A stretch of DNA of 64,000 nt from Sphingomicrobium arenosum (GTDB taxonomy: Bacteria > Pseudomonadota > Alphaproteobacteria > Sphingomonadales > Sphingomonadaceae). The stretch spans positions 248,001 to 312,000 of the forward strand of contig NZ_JANPVN010000001.1 in the NCBI RefSeq assembly GCF_026157085.1. The letters are read 5' to 3'. Below, piece after piece: positions 18,163 to 28,937 of this stretch (its first letter is position 1; each line of letters begins with the position of its first letter). A program made the position numbers and the translations under genes. The notes under the pieces were generated by a model. That model was not told the DNA's origin. It was given only the letters and a program-made list of their open reading frames with translations, and ran no database searches.

Positions 18163-18798
18163 TCAGCCGCCTTGTGCGGCCTGCATCTCTTCCATCAGTT
18201 TCATGTCGATCGCCCGCGCCTCGCGATGCGCGGGCCGATCGGTGACGCGCTCCGCATAAGCGCGCAATAACGCCCGGTCCTCGACCGTGCCGAACTGCAA
18301 TCCCCAGCTGACCGCGCTGCCGAGATAGACGTCGGCCATGGTGAAGCGTGCGCCCGCCGCATAGTCGCTCTGCGCGAAATGCTGCTCGAGCACATCCATG
18401 ACGAGGCCATAGTGGCCGTAACCGATCATCCCGCGTTTTTGCGGATCGTCGGGGACTTCGAAGCCCATGGCGCGGTTGGTGACGGCCTGTTCGAGCGGCC
18501 CGGCAGCAAAGAATAGCCAGCGCCAATAGGCGGCCTGCTCATCGTCCCTCGGAGCGAGGCCGGCATCGGGATGCGTTTCGGCGAGATAATGGCAGATCGC
18601 CGCGCATTCGGTCACGACCTTGCCGTCATGGACGATCGCCGGGACCTTCCCCATCGGATTGATGTCTCGTTGATAGTCGCCCTTCATTTCCTCGCCGTAG
18701 CCGATCACCTTCGCCTCATACTCGGCGCCGACCTCGTGCAGCGCCCAGCGCACGATCCCGCCGCGCGACATGGGGTTGGTGTAGAAGGTGATCGCCAT
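18163..18798 (-). CDS. glutathione S-transferase family protein
   Basis: 211 residues. The thioredoxin-like N-terminal domain has 'ITFYTNPMSRGGIVRWALHEVGAEYE', 'INPMGKVPAIVHDGKVVTECAAICHYLAE' with the cis-proline V-P and the ES/TE glutathione contact; the helical C-terminal domain has 'GARFTMADVYLGSAVSWGLQFG', an N-capping motif of the fold. Substrate unknown. It follows the M28 peptidase by 14 bases on the same strand and probably shares its transcript. Confidence 0.92.
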   Translation of the reverse strand: MAITFYTNPMSRGGIVRWALHEVGAEYEAKVIGYGEEMKGDYQRDINPMGKVPAIVHDGKVVTECAAICHYLAETHPDAGLAPRDDEQAAYWRWLFFAAGPLEQAVTNRAMGFEVPDDPQKRGMIGYGHYGLVMDVLEQHFAQSDYAAGARFTMADVYLGSAVSWGLQFGTVEDRALLRAYAERVTDRPAHREARAIDMKLMEEMQAAQGG

Positions 18799-18812
18799 GG
18801 CTCGGTCCTATC

Positions 18813-20465
<1,653 letters not shown>

Positions 20466-20534
20466 GGTCGGGTCACTCCTGGATAAAAGGGTCGACCCGA
20501 CCATAAGCGCTAACCTACGAAAGGGAAGGTGCCC

Positions 20535-22583
20535 CTAGTCGCGGTGTCGATATTTGTCGAACCAGGCGATCACCGCCGCTGTCTTGGCCGCTTGCTGCGA
20601 CGGGCTCATCGTCAGGTCGCTGTGGCTCGCGCCCGGCGTCACCATGAGCGCGGTATCGACGCCGCGCAGTTTTAGCGCGCCATAGAATTGCTCGGCCTCG
20701 CTGCGCGGGGTGCGATAATCCTCGTCCGACACGATCATCAGCGTCGGGGTATTCACGCTTTCCATGTTCGCCAGCGGCGAGCGGTTCCAATAATCCATCG
20801 GCCGCTCCCACGGTTCGCCCGCCATCCAATAGCGTCCGAAGAAGCCGACACCATCGCTCATCAGCGCCATGCTGGTCCAGTTGATGACCGGCTTGTAGCT
20901 CGCGGCCGCCTTGAACCGGTCGGTCTTGCCGACGATCCACGCCGTCAGGATACCGCCGCCTGAGCCACCGGTGACGAACAGATTGTCGGGATCCGAATAG
21001 CCCGCCGCGATGGCGGCATCGACCGATGCCATCAATTCGTCATGGTTGGAGATCGGATAATTGGCCTCGATGCGCTGCGCGAATTCATTGCCATAGCCGG
21101 TCGATCCGCCGGGATTGGCAAAAACGGTCGCATATCCCGCCGACGCATATTGCTGGTAATCCGACGAGAAATAGGGTGCGTAAGCGGCATAGGGTCCGCC
21201 ATGGATCTCGAGGATCGTCGGTACCCGCGTGCCCTCGCGATAGCCCGGTGGCAGCACGATCCATGTCGGGATGACCGTCCCATCGGCCAGCCGTACATCG
21301 ATCGCCCGCGTCTCGCCCAGCGCCTTGCCGGACAGGAATATGTCATTGAGCGCGGTGAGGCGCTGCATTCGCCTGCCGTCATAAAGAGCAATGTCGGTCG
21401 GCCGCGTTGCCGACCCGGTGGTGAAAGCGATCCGCCCGTCTTCGGCAACGCTCCACTGCCCACCGCCATAGGGCCGCGAATAATAGGTGTCGACGAGGTC
21501 GATCGGCAGCGCGCTCAAGCTGCCCTCGCCGCGCGTCGAGACCTCGGCGACGCGATAGCCGCCGTCCTCCTCATAGCCCGCGAACAGGCCGGCATCGGTC
21601 CATTCGAGGCTATCGAAGCTCAGGTCGACATCGGCAAGAATGCGTCGCTTGCCCGAACCGTCGGCATTCATCAGGTAGAGCGCATTTGGATTGTAGGCGA
21701 GCGCATTGTCGTCGAAACCGAGATAGGCGACCTGCCGTCCGTCAGGAGAGACCTGCGCATTGCCGTCAGGGCCGTGGCGATCCGTCAACGCGCGAATATC
21801 GCCGCTGGCGATATCGACTGCGTAAATCTCGCTATCGCGTGGATCGAGCTCCCAATCGTCCTCGCGGTTGCCCGAGATCAGCAACGTGCGACCGTCGGGC
21901 GTCCATTCGATGCTGCCGCCATGATGCCGATCCCCGTGCGTCAGTCGCCGCGGCGCGCCGCCGTCGGCATCGATCACGAACAGCTGCGTATAGCCGGTCT
22001 TGAGATAGCCCGCACCGTCGTATCGGTACCTGACCTTGTCGGTGATCCGCGCTGGTGCTGCCCAATCGGCCCCTTCGGGCGGGGTCAGCGGCTTGCCCAG
22101 CTTCACGCCGTCGCCAGGCACGTGCGCGCTGTAGGCAAGGCGTCTCCCATCGGGCGACCAGGCCATGCTCTGCGGCGGCTCGGCCATGGTGGTGAGCGCG
22201 CTCGACAGGCCGGTGCCAATCCAATGCACCATGAGCGTCGGTGGCCCGTCGCCGTCGCGCGCCACATAAGCGATCCGCTCGCCGTCGGGCGACCAACGCG
22301 GGCTCGAACCCGACGCCAGCGCCACTTCGCGGCCACTCGCCACGTCGATGATCCAGATACGGCTATTCACCCCATCGGTCATGATGTCGTTGCCGCGCCG
22401 CACATAGGCGATGCGCCTGCCATCGGCGCTGATCTGCGGATCGCTGCCGATCGTCAGGTTGAAGAGGTCGGCGCCGGTAAAGCGCGTGTCGGGGATGCCG
22501 GTGGAGGCACTGTCCTGCGCGGCGACCGGCTGGACCGCGAGCAATGCGGCGGCGAGGGTGAGCGAAAGACGAGTGAAATGCAT
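20535..22583 (-). CDS. secreted S9 family prolyl-oligopeptidase-like peptidase
   Basis: 682 residues. Signal peptide MHFTRLSLTLAAALLAVQPVAAQD, then a seven-bladed propeller with repeated 'SPDGRRLAYxS' and 'SPDGRQVAYLG' WD-like blades, and a C-terminal alpha/beta-hydrolase domain. The catalytic triad is Ser in 'GGSGGGILTAW' (about residue 541), Asp in 'VSDEDYRTP' and His in 'PGASHSDLT'. It probably cuts dipeptides or acyl-peptides in the periplasm. The start codon lies two bases after a perfect 13-base-pair hairpin that contains its only Shine-Dalgarno. It is preceded by clpA on the same strand. Confidence 0.93.
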   Translation of the reverse strand: MHFTRLSLTLAAALLAVQPVAAQDSASTGIPDTRFTGADLFNLTIGSDPQISADGRRIAYVRRGNDIMTDGVNSRIWIIDVASGREVALASGSSPRWSPDGERIAYVARDGDGPPTLMVHWIGTGLSSALTTMAEPPQSMAWSPDGRRLAYSAHVPGDGVKLGKPLTPPEGADWAAPARITDKVRYRYDGAGYLKTGYTQLFVIDADGGAPRRLTHGDRHHGGSIEWTPDGRTLLISGNREDDWELDPRDSEIYAVDIASGDIRALTDRHGPDGNAQVSPDGRQVAYLGFDDNALAYNPNALYLMNADGSGKRRILADVDLSFDSLEWTDAGLFAGYEEDGGYRVAEVSTRGEGSLSALPIDLVDTYYSRPYGGGQWSVAEDGRIAFTTGSATRPTDIALYDGRRMQRLTALNDIFLSGKALGETRAIDVRLADGTVIPTWIVLPPGYREGTRVPTILEIHGGPYAAYAPYFSSDYQQYASAGYATVFANPGGSTGYGNEFAQRIEANYPISNHDELMASVDAAIAAGYSDPDNLFVTGGSGGGILTAWIVGKTDRFKAAASYKPVINWTSMALMSDGVGFFGRYWMAGEPWERPMDYWNRSPLANMESVNTPTLMIVSDEDYRTPRSEAEQFYGALKLRGVDTALMVTPGASHSDLTMSPSQQAAKTAAVIAWFDKYRHRD

Positions 22584-22585
22584 AT

Positions 22586-22614
22586 GTCGGCCCCCTGATT
22601 GTCAGGGGGCCGAC
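22586..22614 (-). promoter_or_regulatory. perfect 13-bp hairpin enclosing the ribosome-binding site of the S9 peptidase gene
   Basis: GTCGGCCCCCTGA and TCAGGGGGCCGAC are exact inverted copies with a 3-base loop. In the minus-strand transcript the 3' arm holds AGGGGG, the only Shine-Dalgarno candidate, and ends two bases before the ATG. No T tract follows, so it is not a standard terminator for clpA. It could restrain translation. Confidence 0.7.
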
Positions 22615-22662
22615 ACAAGCATGGATCACGGTCGGGCGCTAGGGGCGGGCGCGATGCCGGGC

Positions 22663-25020
22663 TCAGCCCTCGCTCTTGCCCTCTTCCTTCTTTTCCGACG
22701 CGTCCTTCTTGGCGGCGGCTTTCTTCTTCGGCGCCGCCTTCTTCTTAGGCTTGGGCGGGGTCGGCACGATCTCGAAGTTCGGCGCACCATCCTTCAGATG
22801 CACCTTGACCTCGCCGCCATCCACGAGCTTGCCGAACAACAGCTCTTCGGCGAGCGGCTGCTTGATCTTCTCCTGGATGAGACGCGCCATCGGGCGGGCA
22901 CCATAAAGCTTGTCATAGCCCTTCTCGGTGAGCCACTCGCGCGCATCCTTGTCGAGTTCGATGGTGACGCCGCGATCTTCCAGCTGCATTTCGAGCTGGA
23001 GGATGAACTTGTCGACCACGCGCGCCACGACGGCGGGCGGCAGATAGCCGAACGGCACCACCGCATCGAGGCGATTGCGGAATTCGGGCGTGAACATCTT
23101 CTTCACCGCCTCGTCCTGCGCATCCTCGCGCGACAGGTTGCCGAAGCCGATCGATTCCTTGGCCATGTCGGCGGCGCCCGCATTGGTCGTCATGATGAGG
23201 ATCGTGTTGCGGAAATCGACGGTCTTGCCGTGGTGATCGGTGAGCTTGCCGTTGTCCATCACCTGCAACAGGATGTTGAACAGGTCGGGATGCGCCTTCT
23301 CGATTTCGTCGAGGAGCAGCACGCTGTGCGGGTTCTGGTCGACCGCGTCGGTCAAGAGCCCGCCCTGATCGTAGCCGACATAGCCCGGGGGCGCACCGAT
23401 GAGGCGGCTGACCGCATGGCGCTCCATATATTCGCTCATGTCAAAACGCTGCAGCGGGATGCCGAGGATGCTCGACAGCTGGCGCGCCACCTCGGTCTTG
23501 CCGACGCCGGTGGGGCCGCTGAAGAGATAGTTGCCGATCGGCTTGTCGGGATCGCGAAGACCCGCGCGGCTGAGCTTGATCGCCGAGGACAGCTTCTCGA
23601 TGGCGAGATCCTGTCCGAAGACGACACGCTTCAGGTCCTGCTCGAGGTTTTCGAGAACGCGCTTGTCGTCGGACGACACGCTCTTCGGCGGGATGCGCGC
23701 CATGGTCGCGACCACCGCCTCGATGTCGGCGACGTTGATCGTCTTCTTGCGCTTGTTCTCGGGCTTGAGCATCTGCATCGCACCCACCTCGTCGACCACG
23801 TCGATCGCCTTGTCGGGCAGCTTGCGGTCGTTGATGTAGCGGTTCGACAGCTCGACCGCCGTCTTGATCGCATCGGCGGTATATTTGACGCCGTGATGCT
23901 CCTCGAAATTCTCCTTGAGGCCCATCAGGATCTGGATCGTCTCGTCGACCGTCGGCTCGTTGACGTCGATTTTCTGGAAGCGCCGCAGCAGCGCGCGGTC
24001 CTTCTCGAAGTGGTTCCGGAACTCCTTGTAGGTGGTCGAGCCGATGCAGCGGATCGCCCCCGACGAGAGTGCCGGTTTCAACAGGTTCGAGGCATCCATT
24101 GCCCCGCCGCTCGTCGCGCCAGCGCCGATCACCGTGTGAATCTCGTCGATGAAGAGCACCGCATGCGGCATCTTTTCGAGTTCGTTCACGACCTGCTTCA
24201 ATCGCTCCTCGAAATCGCCGCGATAGCGCGTGCCGGCAAGTAGCGCGCCCATGTCGAGCGCATAGATGACGGCCGGCTCAAGGACTTCGGGCACTTCACC
24301 ATGCACGATCTTGCGCGCCAGCCCTTCGGCAATCGCCGTCTTGCCGACACCGGGATCGCCGACATAAAGCGGGTTGTTCTTCGACCGGCGACACAGGATC
24401 TGGATCGTCCGGTCGACTTCCTCGCCGCGACCGATCAGCGGGTCGATCTTGCCGTCCTTGGCCTTCTGGTTGAGGTCGACGGTGAACTGCTGGAGCGCGC
24501 TTTCCTTCTTGTCGCCCGAGCTCTTGGTCTCGGTCGGGCCGTCATTGCTGTCATCCTCGGGCTCGATGCTCGAGGACGGCTCGCCCTTGCCAACGCCATG
24601 GCTAATATAGGTCACCGCGTCCAATCGGCTCATGTCCTGCTGCTGGAGAAAATAGACCGCATAGCTCTCGCGCTCGGAGAATAGCGCGACGAGGAGGTTG
24701 GCGCCGGTTACTTCATCGCGGCCCGAGCTTTGCACGTGCAGGATCGCGCGTTGGACCACGCGCTGGAAACCGCTCGTCGGATTGGGGTCGGTCGCGCTGT
24801 CCGAAACCAGCGCGCCCAGTTCGGCGTCGAGATATTGCTTCACCGTGGCGCGCAACTCGTCACGATCCACCCCGCAGGCGGTCATCACCGCGGCGGCATG
24901 ATTGTCGTCGATGAGCGCGATGAGCAGATGCTCGAGCGTCGCATATTCGTGGCGGCGCTTGCTCGCCTCGCCAAGCGCGTTGTGCAGCGTCTGTTCGAGT
25001 TCGCGGGCGAAACTGGGCAT
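22663..25020 (-). CDS. clpA: ClpA, AAA+ unfoldase of the ClpAP protease
   Basis: 785 residues. N-domain with Clp repeat (MPSFARELEQTLHNALGEASKRRHEYATLEHLLIAL), first AAA+ module with Walker A 'GDPGVGKTAIAEGLA' and Walker B 'VLFIDEIH', second with 'GPTGVGKTEVARQL', 'MSEYMERHAVSRLIGAPPGYVGYDQGG' and 'VLLLDEIEKAHP'. The 'IGF/IGL' ClpP-docking loop region is 'KESIGFGNLSREDA'. It differs from standard ClpA by a 30-residue C-terminal lysine/alanine/glutamate tail after 'FEIVPTPP'. No clpS is adjacent. The ribosome site AAGGAG lies 9 bases before ATG. DUF1192 lies upstream on the same strand. Confidence 0.96.
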   Translation of the reverse strand: MPSFARELEQTLHNALGEASKRRHEYATLEHLLIALIDDNHAAAVMTACGVDRDELRATVKQYLDAELGALVSDSATDPNPTSGFQRVVQRAILHVQSSGRDEVTGANLLVALFSERESYAVYFLQQQDMSRLDAVTYISHGVGKGEPSSSIEPEDDSNDGPTETKSSGDKKESALQQFTVDLNQKAKDGKIDPLIGRGEEVDRTIQILCRRSKNNPLYVGDPGVGKTAIAEGLARKIVHGEVPEVLEPAVIYALDMGALLAGTRYRGDFEERLKQVVNELEKMPHAVLFIDEIHTVIGAGATSGGAMDASNLLKPALSSGAIRCIGSTTYKEFRNHFEKDRALLRRFQKIDVNEPTVDETIQILMGLKENFEEHHGVKYTADAIKTAVELSNRYINDRKLPDKAIDVVDEVGAMQMLKPENKRKKTINVADIEAVVATMARIPPKSVSSDDKRVLENLEQDLKRVVFGQDLAIEKLSSAIKLSRAGLRDPDKPIGNYLFSGPTGVGKTEVARQLSSILGIPLQRFDMSEYMERHAVSRLIGAPPGYVGYDQGGLLTDAVDQNPHSVLLLDEIEKAHPDLFNILLQVMDNGKLTDHHGKTVDFRNTILIMTTNAGAADMAKESIGFGNLSREDAQDEAVKKMFTPEFRNRLDAVVPFGYLPPAVVARVVDKFILQLEMQLEDRGVTIELDKDAREWLTEKGYDKLYGARPMARLIQEKIKQPLAEELLFGKLVDGGEVKVHLKDGAPNFEIVPTPPKPKKKAAPKKKAAAKKDASEKKEEGKSEG

Positions 25021-25094
25021 GAATTCAATCTCCTTACCCGATCAACATCGGAACGGTGGGGTAGGGGTTCAAGAGCGAGAGGCTCGGCAGCGCT

Positions 25095-25289
25095 TCAACC
25101 TTTCCTGAACAACGCGTCGGCGGCCGACATGTGGCTCGTCTTGCCTGCCTTGTGGCTCGTCACGCGGTCGATCTCGGCCTGGAGGCGGCGAATGCGGGCG
25201 TCCAGTTCCTCGACACTATAGGGATCGAGATCCTCTTTCCCCAATTCGACGATCGGTTCGCCCGGCTTGAAATCGTCTTCTTCATCCAT
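25095..25289 (-). CDS. DUF1192 small acidic protein
   Basis: 64 residues with the DUF1192 core 'DPYSVEELDARIRRLQAEIDRV' as a short amphipathic coiled coil. Function is unknown. In alphaproteobacteria it is commonly found back-to-back with a zinc-type quinone oxidoreductase gene, as here. It ends with a basic 'SAADALFRKG'. Confidence 0.85.
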   Translation of the reverse strand: MDEEDDFKPGEPIVELGKEDLDPYSVEELDARIRRLQAEIDRVTSHKAGKTSHMSAADALFRKG

Positions 25290-25357
25290 GGCTCCAGCGT
25301 TGACCCGCCGGAATGCGCTGTCAATAAGGCGACTCAGGCCATTTTGGGGGTGAGACG

Positions 25358-26347
25358 ATGGCGAGTGACCTGCCCGAGACGATGCGTTGCGTGATCAGCC
25401 CCGAGCCGGGCCAGCTCGAGCTGGTCGAACGGCCGCTTCCCGTCCCCGGTACCGGCGAATTGCTCGTCAAGGTCGCTGCCGCGGGCGTCAACCGCCCCGA
25501 CCTCCTACAGGTGAAAGGCGTCTACCCGCCGCCTCCAGGCGCTACCGACGTGCTCGGCCTCGAACTTGCGGGCGAGGTCGTGGCGCTCGGCGAGGGCTGT
25601 GGGACCGCGCTCGGCACGCGCGTCTGCGGCCTCGTCGCGGGCGGTGCCTATGCCGACTATTGCCTCGTCCCCGAAGGCACCGCGCTCCCCGTCCCCGAAA
25701 CGCTGTCGATGGCAGAGGCCGCCGCCATGCCCGAGACGCTCTTCACCGTTTGGACCAACCTGTTCGAGCGCGGTTTTGCCGCCGAGGGCGACATCGCGCT
25801 CGTCCACGGCGGCACCAGCGGCATCGGTACCATGGCGATCCTGCTGTGCCGCCTCTACGGCGTCACCATCATCGTCACTTGCGGCAGCGAGGAAAAGGTC
25901 GAGGCGGCATTGGATGTCGGCGCCCATGCCGCGATCAACTACAAGACCGAAGACTTCGTCGACCGGGTGAAGGACATCACCGAGGGTCGCGGCGTCGACA
26001 TCGTGCTCGACATGGTCGGCGGCGACTATGTCCCGCGCAATCTGTCCTGCATGGCCGAGGAAGGGCGCCACGTCTCGATCGCCTTCCAGCGCGGGGCCGA
26101 GGCGACCATCCCCATCGTCCAGCTCATGCGCCGCCGCCTGACGCTCACCGGCTCGACGCTGCGCGCGCGCTCCTTGCGCTTCAAGACGATGGTGGCCGAC
26201 GAACTCCGCGGCACCGCCTGGCCCTTCGTCGAGGGAGGGCGGCTGAAGCCCGTGATGGACGAGCGTTTCCCACTCGCCGAGGTCGAAGCCGCGCACGCCC
26301 GAATGGTGGCGGGCGACCATGTCGGCAAGATCGCATTGATCCCCTGA
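25358..26347 (+). CDS. NAD(P)H-quinone oxidoreductase, zinc-independent MDR family (PIG3-like)
   Basis: 329 residues of the medium-chain dehydrogenase/reductase superfamily: 'AAGVNRPDLLQVKGVYPPPPGATDVLGLELAGEV' is the quinone-reductase signature of the PIG3 branch, followed by 'AAAMPETLFTVWTNLFERG', nucleotide-binding 'VHGGTSGIGTMAILL' and 'EVEAAHARMVAGDHVGKIALI' at the end. It lacks the catalytic-zinc cysteine/histidine set, as expected for quinone reductases. It uses NADPH to reduce quinones. Divergent from DUF1192 by 68 bases. A hairpin follows. Confidence 0.92.
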   Translation: MASDLPETMRCVISPEPGQLELVERPLPVPGTGELLVKVAAAGVNRPDLLQVKGVYPPPPGATDVLGLELAGEVVALGEGCGTALGTRVCGLVAGGAYADYCLVPEGTALPVPETLSMAEAAAMPETLFTVWTNLFERGFAAEGDIALVHGGTSGIGTMAILLCRLYGVTIIVTCGSEEKVEAALDVGAHAAINYKTEDFVDRVKDITEGRGVDIVLDMVGGDYVPRNLSCMAEEGRHVSIAFQRGAEATIPIVQLMRRRLTLTGSTLRARSLRFKTMVADELRGTAWPFVEGGRLKPVMDERFPLAEVEAAHARMVAGDHVGKIALIP

Positions 26348-26403
26348 TCCAAGCCGACTTGAACAAGCGGCAAGAAAGGCGTAAATCGCTTCCCAACATA
26401 ACC

Positions 26404-26430
26404 GGCCGCTCCGAAAAGGGGCGGCCCTTT
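26404..26430 (+). terminator. probable terminator after the quinone oxidoreductase gene
   Basis: Nine-base-pair stem (GGCCGCTCC with GGGGCGGCC, one wobble), loop GAAAA and a weak CTTTCTATTT tract. It lies 25 bases ahead of the trcR start, so it may also act as a leader structure. Confidence 0.6.
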
Positions 26431-26450
26431 CTATTTCTGAGGAGCCGAAA

Positions 26451-27158
26451 ATGGCCGAACAGCCCAAGCCCCTGATGCCCAGCGCCACCGCCAGCTGGCT
26501 GGTCGACAACTCATCGCTGAGCTTCCGCCAGATCGCCGAATTCTGCGGCCTTCACGTCCTCGAAGTGCAGGCCATCGCCGACGAGACCGCTTCGACCAAG
26601 CTCACCGGCCGCGACCCCGTTCGCGCCGGCGAACTCACGCATGAGGAGATCGAGAAGGGCCAGGCCGACGAGAATTACGATCTCAAGATGCACAAGGCCC
26701 CCGATCCCATGACCCGCACCAAGGGCCCGCGCTACACGCCCGTGTCCAAGCGGCAGGACAAGCCCGACGGCATCGCCTGGATCATCAAGAACCACCCCGA
26801 GGTGACCGACGGGCAGATCAGCAAGCTGATCGGCACCACGCGCAACACCATCGGCAACATCCGCGACCGCAGCCACTGGAACATGGCCAACATCCAGCCC
26901 AAGGATCCGGTCACGCTCGGCCTGACGACGCAGCGCGAACTCGATGCCGCCGTCGCCAAGGCGCAGAAGGAAGCGGGCACCGCCGCCGAGGTCACCGACG
27001 TCAATCTCGCGCATGACCGCGACGCGCTCATCAACGAGCTGCGCAAGGAACGCGAACAGGCTGCCGCCGATGCCGAAGCCGCGCTCAAGGCCGAGGAAGA
27101 GGGCGAGGACACCCGTCCCGAGATCGTCCCGGGCATCAAGGATCCTTTCGCCCGTTGA
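26451..27158 (+). CDS. trcR: DUF1013 cell-cycle transcriptional regulator TrcR
   Basis: 235 residues matching the alphaproteobacterial DUF1013 family, represented by TrcR of Caulobacter and Sinorhizobium: 'MPSATASWLVDNSSLSFRQIAEFCGLHVLEVQAIADE', 'KRQDKPDGIAWIIKNHPEVTDGQISKLIGTTRNTIGNIRDRSHWN' (a helix-turn-helix) and 'IQPKDPVTLGLTTQRELDAAV'. It binds RNA polymerase and methylation-dependent promoters including ctrA in those organisms. The end is a long acidic coiled coil (residues 165-235). The ribosome site is TGAGGAG. Confidence 0.9.
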   Translation: MAEQPKPLMPSATASWLVDNSSLSFRQIAEFCGLHVLEVQAIADETASTKLTGRDPVRAGELTHEEIEKGQADENYDLKMHKAPDPMTRTKGPRYTPVSKRQDKPDGIAWIIKNHPEVTDGQISKLIGTTRNTIGNIRDRSHWNMANIQPKDPVTLGLTTQRELDAAVAKAQKEAGTAAEVTDVNLAHDRDALINELRKEREQAAADAEAALKAEEEGEDTRPEIVPGIKDPFAR

Positions 27159-27190
27159 TTGCGGCTCGCTGACGCGCCATGGTCGCTAGC

Positions 27191-27445
27191 ATGACCGAAC
27201 CGACCCACACGCCGGTGGCCGACATGGCCTTCGAAGACGCGCTCGAGGAACTCGAGGCGATCGTGCGCCGGCTGGAGAGTGGCGATGAGAAGCTCGATGC
27301 TTCGATCGCCCTTTTTCAGCGCGGCGAGGAGTTGAAAAAGCATTGCCAGGCCCGGCTCGACGATGCCCGCGTGCGGATCGAGAAGATCACCGGCGGCGAG
27401 GGCGGAAACGCCCCCTCGGGCACCGAGCCTTTCGATGCCGGCTGA
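27191..27445 (+). CDS. xseB: exodeoxyribonuclease VII small subunit
   Basis: 84 residues from the second ATG (an in-frame ATG at 27179 adds four residues; neither has a clear ribosome site). The two-helix core 'MAFEDALEELEAIVRRLESGDEKLDASIALFQRGEELKKHCQARLDDARVRIEKI' is diagnostic. Six copies bind each XseA to form the enzyme. The xseA gene is not adjacent. The stop overlaps the next gene's start by 11 bases; xseB-ispA is a widespread pair. Confidence 0.93.
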   Translation: MTEPTHTPVADMAFEDALEELEAIVRRLESGDEKLDASIALFQRGEELKKHCQARLDDARVRIEKITGGEGGNAPSGTEPFDAG

Positions 27446-28352
27446 ACCGATGGTGCAGCCGACCGCCAGCCTGCTTGAGGAAGCGGGGTATACCGCCGCC
27501 GCCATCGACGAGTTGTTCAAGGAATTGCTCGCCAGTCCCGGCGATGCCCGCGACCCGCTCTACGAAGCGATGTGTCATGCCGCGATCGACGGCGGCAAGC
27601 GCATGCGCCCCTTGCTCGTGCGCGCCGCCGCCCGCCTCTTCGATATTGACACCGAACGCGCGCTTCGCGTCGGCGCGGCCATCGAGGCGATCCACGTCTA
27701 TTCGCTCATCCACGACGACCTGCCGTGCATGGACGATGACGACCTTCGCCGCGGCAAGCCCACGCTCCACAAGGCCTATGACGAGGCCATCGCCGTTCTC
27801 GCTGGCGACAGCCTTCACGACCTCGCCTTCGGCATCCTCGCCGACGAGGCGACCCATGCCGACGCGAAAGTGCGCTGCGACCTCATCGCCGAACTCGCTC
27901 GCGCCGCCGGCCCCTCGGGTATGGCGGGCGGGCAGGTGATGGACCTTGAGGCCGAAAAGGTCGGTGACCTCGACCTCGACGACATCACTCGCCTCCAGCA
28001 ATTGAAGACCGGCGCGCTCATCGAATATTGCATCGAGGCCGCCTGCATCATGGCGAAAAAGGACGCGCAGGACCGCACGCCCTATCGCGGCTACGCCCGC
28101 AACGTCGGCCTCGCCTTCCAGATCGCCGACGATCTCCTCGACGTCGGCGGCGACGAGGAAAAGGCCGGCAAGCGCCTCCACAAGGACGAAGACGCCGGCA
28201 AGGCCACCTTCGTCAGCCTGATGGGCGAGGACCGCGCCCGCGAACAGGCGCAACTGCTCGTCGACCAGGCCATCGAACATCTCGCCCACCACGGCGAGGA
28301 AGCCGACCTTTTGCGCGCCATCGCCCGCTATTCGATCGAGAGGGACCGCTAG
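27435..28352 (+). CDS. ispA: farnesyl diphosphate synthase (polyprenyl synthetase)
   Basis: 305 residues from the ATG overlapping the xseB stop; a second ATG five codons later is an alternative. The first aspartate-rich motif is in 'YSLIHDDLPCMDDDDLRRG' (the DDxxxxD insert typical of bacterial short-chain synthases), the second is 'IADDLLD', with 'KTGALI' and 'GGKRMRP' substrate contacts. It makes farnesyl diphosphate from isopentenyl and dimethylallyl units, feeding quinone side chains, undecaprenyl phosphate and carotenoids. coaD follows after two bases. Confidence 0.94.
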   Translation: MPAEPMVQPTASLLEEAGYTAAAIDELFKELLASPGDARDPLYEAMCHAAIDGGKRMRPLLVRAAARLFDIDTERALRVGAAIEAIHVYSLIHDDLPCMDDDDLRRGKPTLHKAYDEAIAVLAGDSLHDLAFGILADEATHADAKVRCDLIAELARAAGPSGMAGGQVMDLEAEKVGDLDLDDITRLQQLKTGALIEYCIEAACIMAKKDAQDRTPYRGYARNVGLAFQIADDLLDVGGDEEKAGKRLHKDEDAGKATFVSLMGEDRAREQAQLLVDQAIEHLAHHGEEADLLRAIARYSIERDR

Positions 28353-28354
28353 TC

Positions 28355-28846
28355 ATGCGCATCGGCGTCTATCCCGGCACCTTCGACCCCATCACCTTGG
28401 GTCATCTCGACATTATTCGGCGCGGGGCGCGGCTGGTCGACCGGCTGGTGATCGGTGTGACCACCAATCCAGCGAAGTCGCCGATGTTCAGCCTCGAGGA
28501 ACGCGTCGCCATGGTCGAGGAAGCGATTGCCGACGTCGATGGCGCCTCCGTCGTCACCTTCAATTCGCTCCTCATGGATTTCGCCGCCAGCCAGAATGCC
28601 GCGATGATCGTGCGCGGGCTGCGCGCCGTGGCCGACTTCGAATATGAGTATCAGATGGCGGGCATGAACCAGCAGCTGAACGACGAGATCGAGACGGTCT
28701 TCCTGATGGCCGACGTCTCTTTGCAACCGATCGCTTCACGGCTGGTCAAGGAGATCGCCCGCTATGGAGGCCCAATCGACAAGTTCGTGACCCCGCCTGT
28801 CGCCGCGCGCGTCGCGCAAAAGGTCGCCGCCGAAACGGTTCGCTAA
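28355..28846 (+). CDS. coaD: phosphopantetheine adenylyltransferase
   Basis: 163 residues with the nucleotidyltransferase motif 'GVYPGTFDPITLGHLDIIRRG' (T/HxGH-type T-L-G-H), 'VRGLRAVADFEYEYQMAGMN' and 'SSxxVKEIARYGG'-like 'SRLVKEIARYGGPIDKFVTPPV'. It catalyses the fourth step of coenzyme A synthesis. The start was chosen at MRIGVYPG; it is spaced two bases from ispA, so the pair is probably co-transcribed. Confidence 0.96.
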   Translation: MRIGVYPGTFDPITLGHLDIIRRGARLVDRLVIGVTTNPAKSPMFSLEERVAMVEEAIADVDGASVVTFNSLLMDFAASQNAAMIVRGLRAVADFEYEYQMAGMNQQLNDEIETVFLMADVSLQPIASRLVKEIARYGGPIDKFVTPPVAARVAQKVAAETVR

Positions 28847-28937
28847 GCCGCGGTTCACGCTCCACCCTTTAACGACACTTCCCAAATCCGGATCGTCTCG
28901 CTAGACAGCGCATGATTCTTGGGGAGGAAGGAATAAG

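Noticed and set aside
21042..22598. 518-residue plus-strand frame opposite the S9 peptidase
   Set aside because: Codon-bias shadow; the reverse frame shows the catalytic triad and propeller blades.
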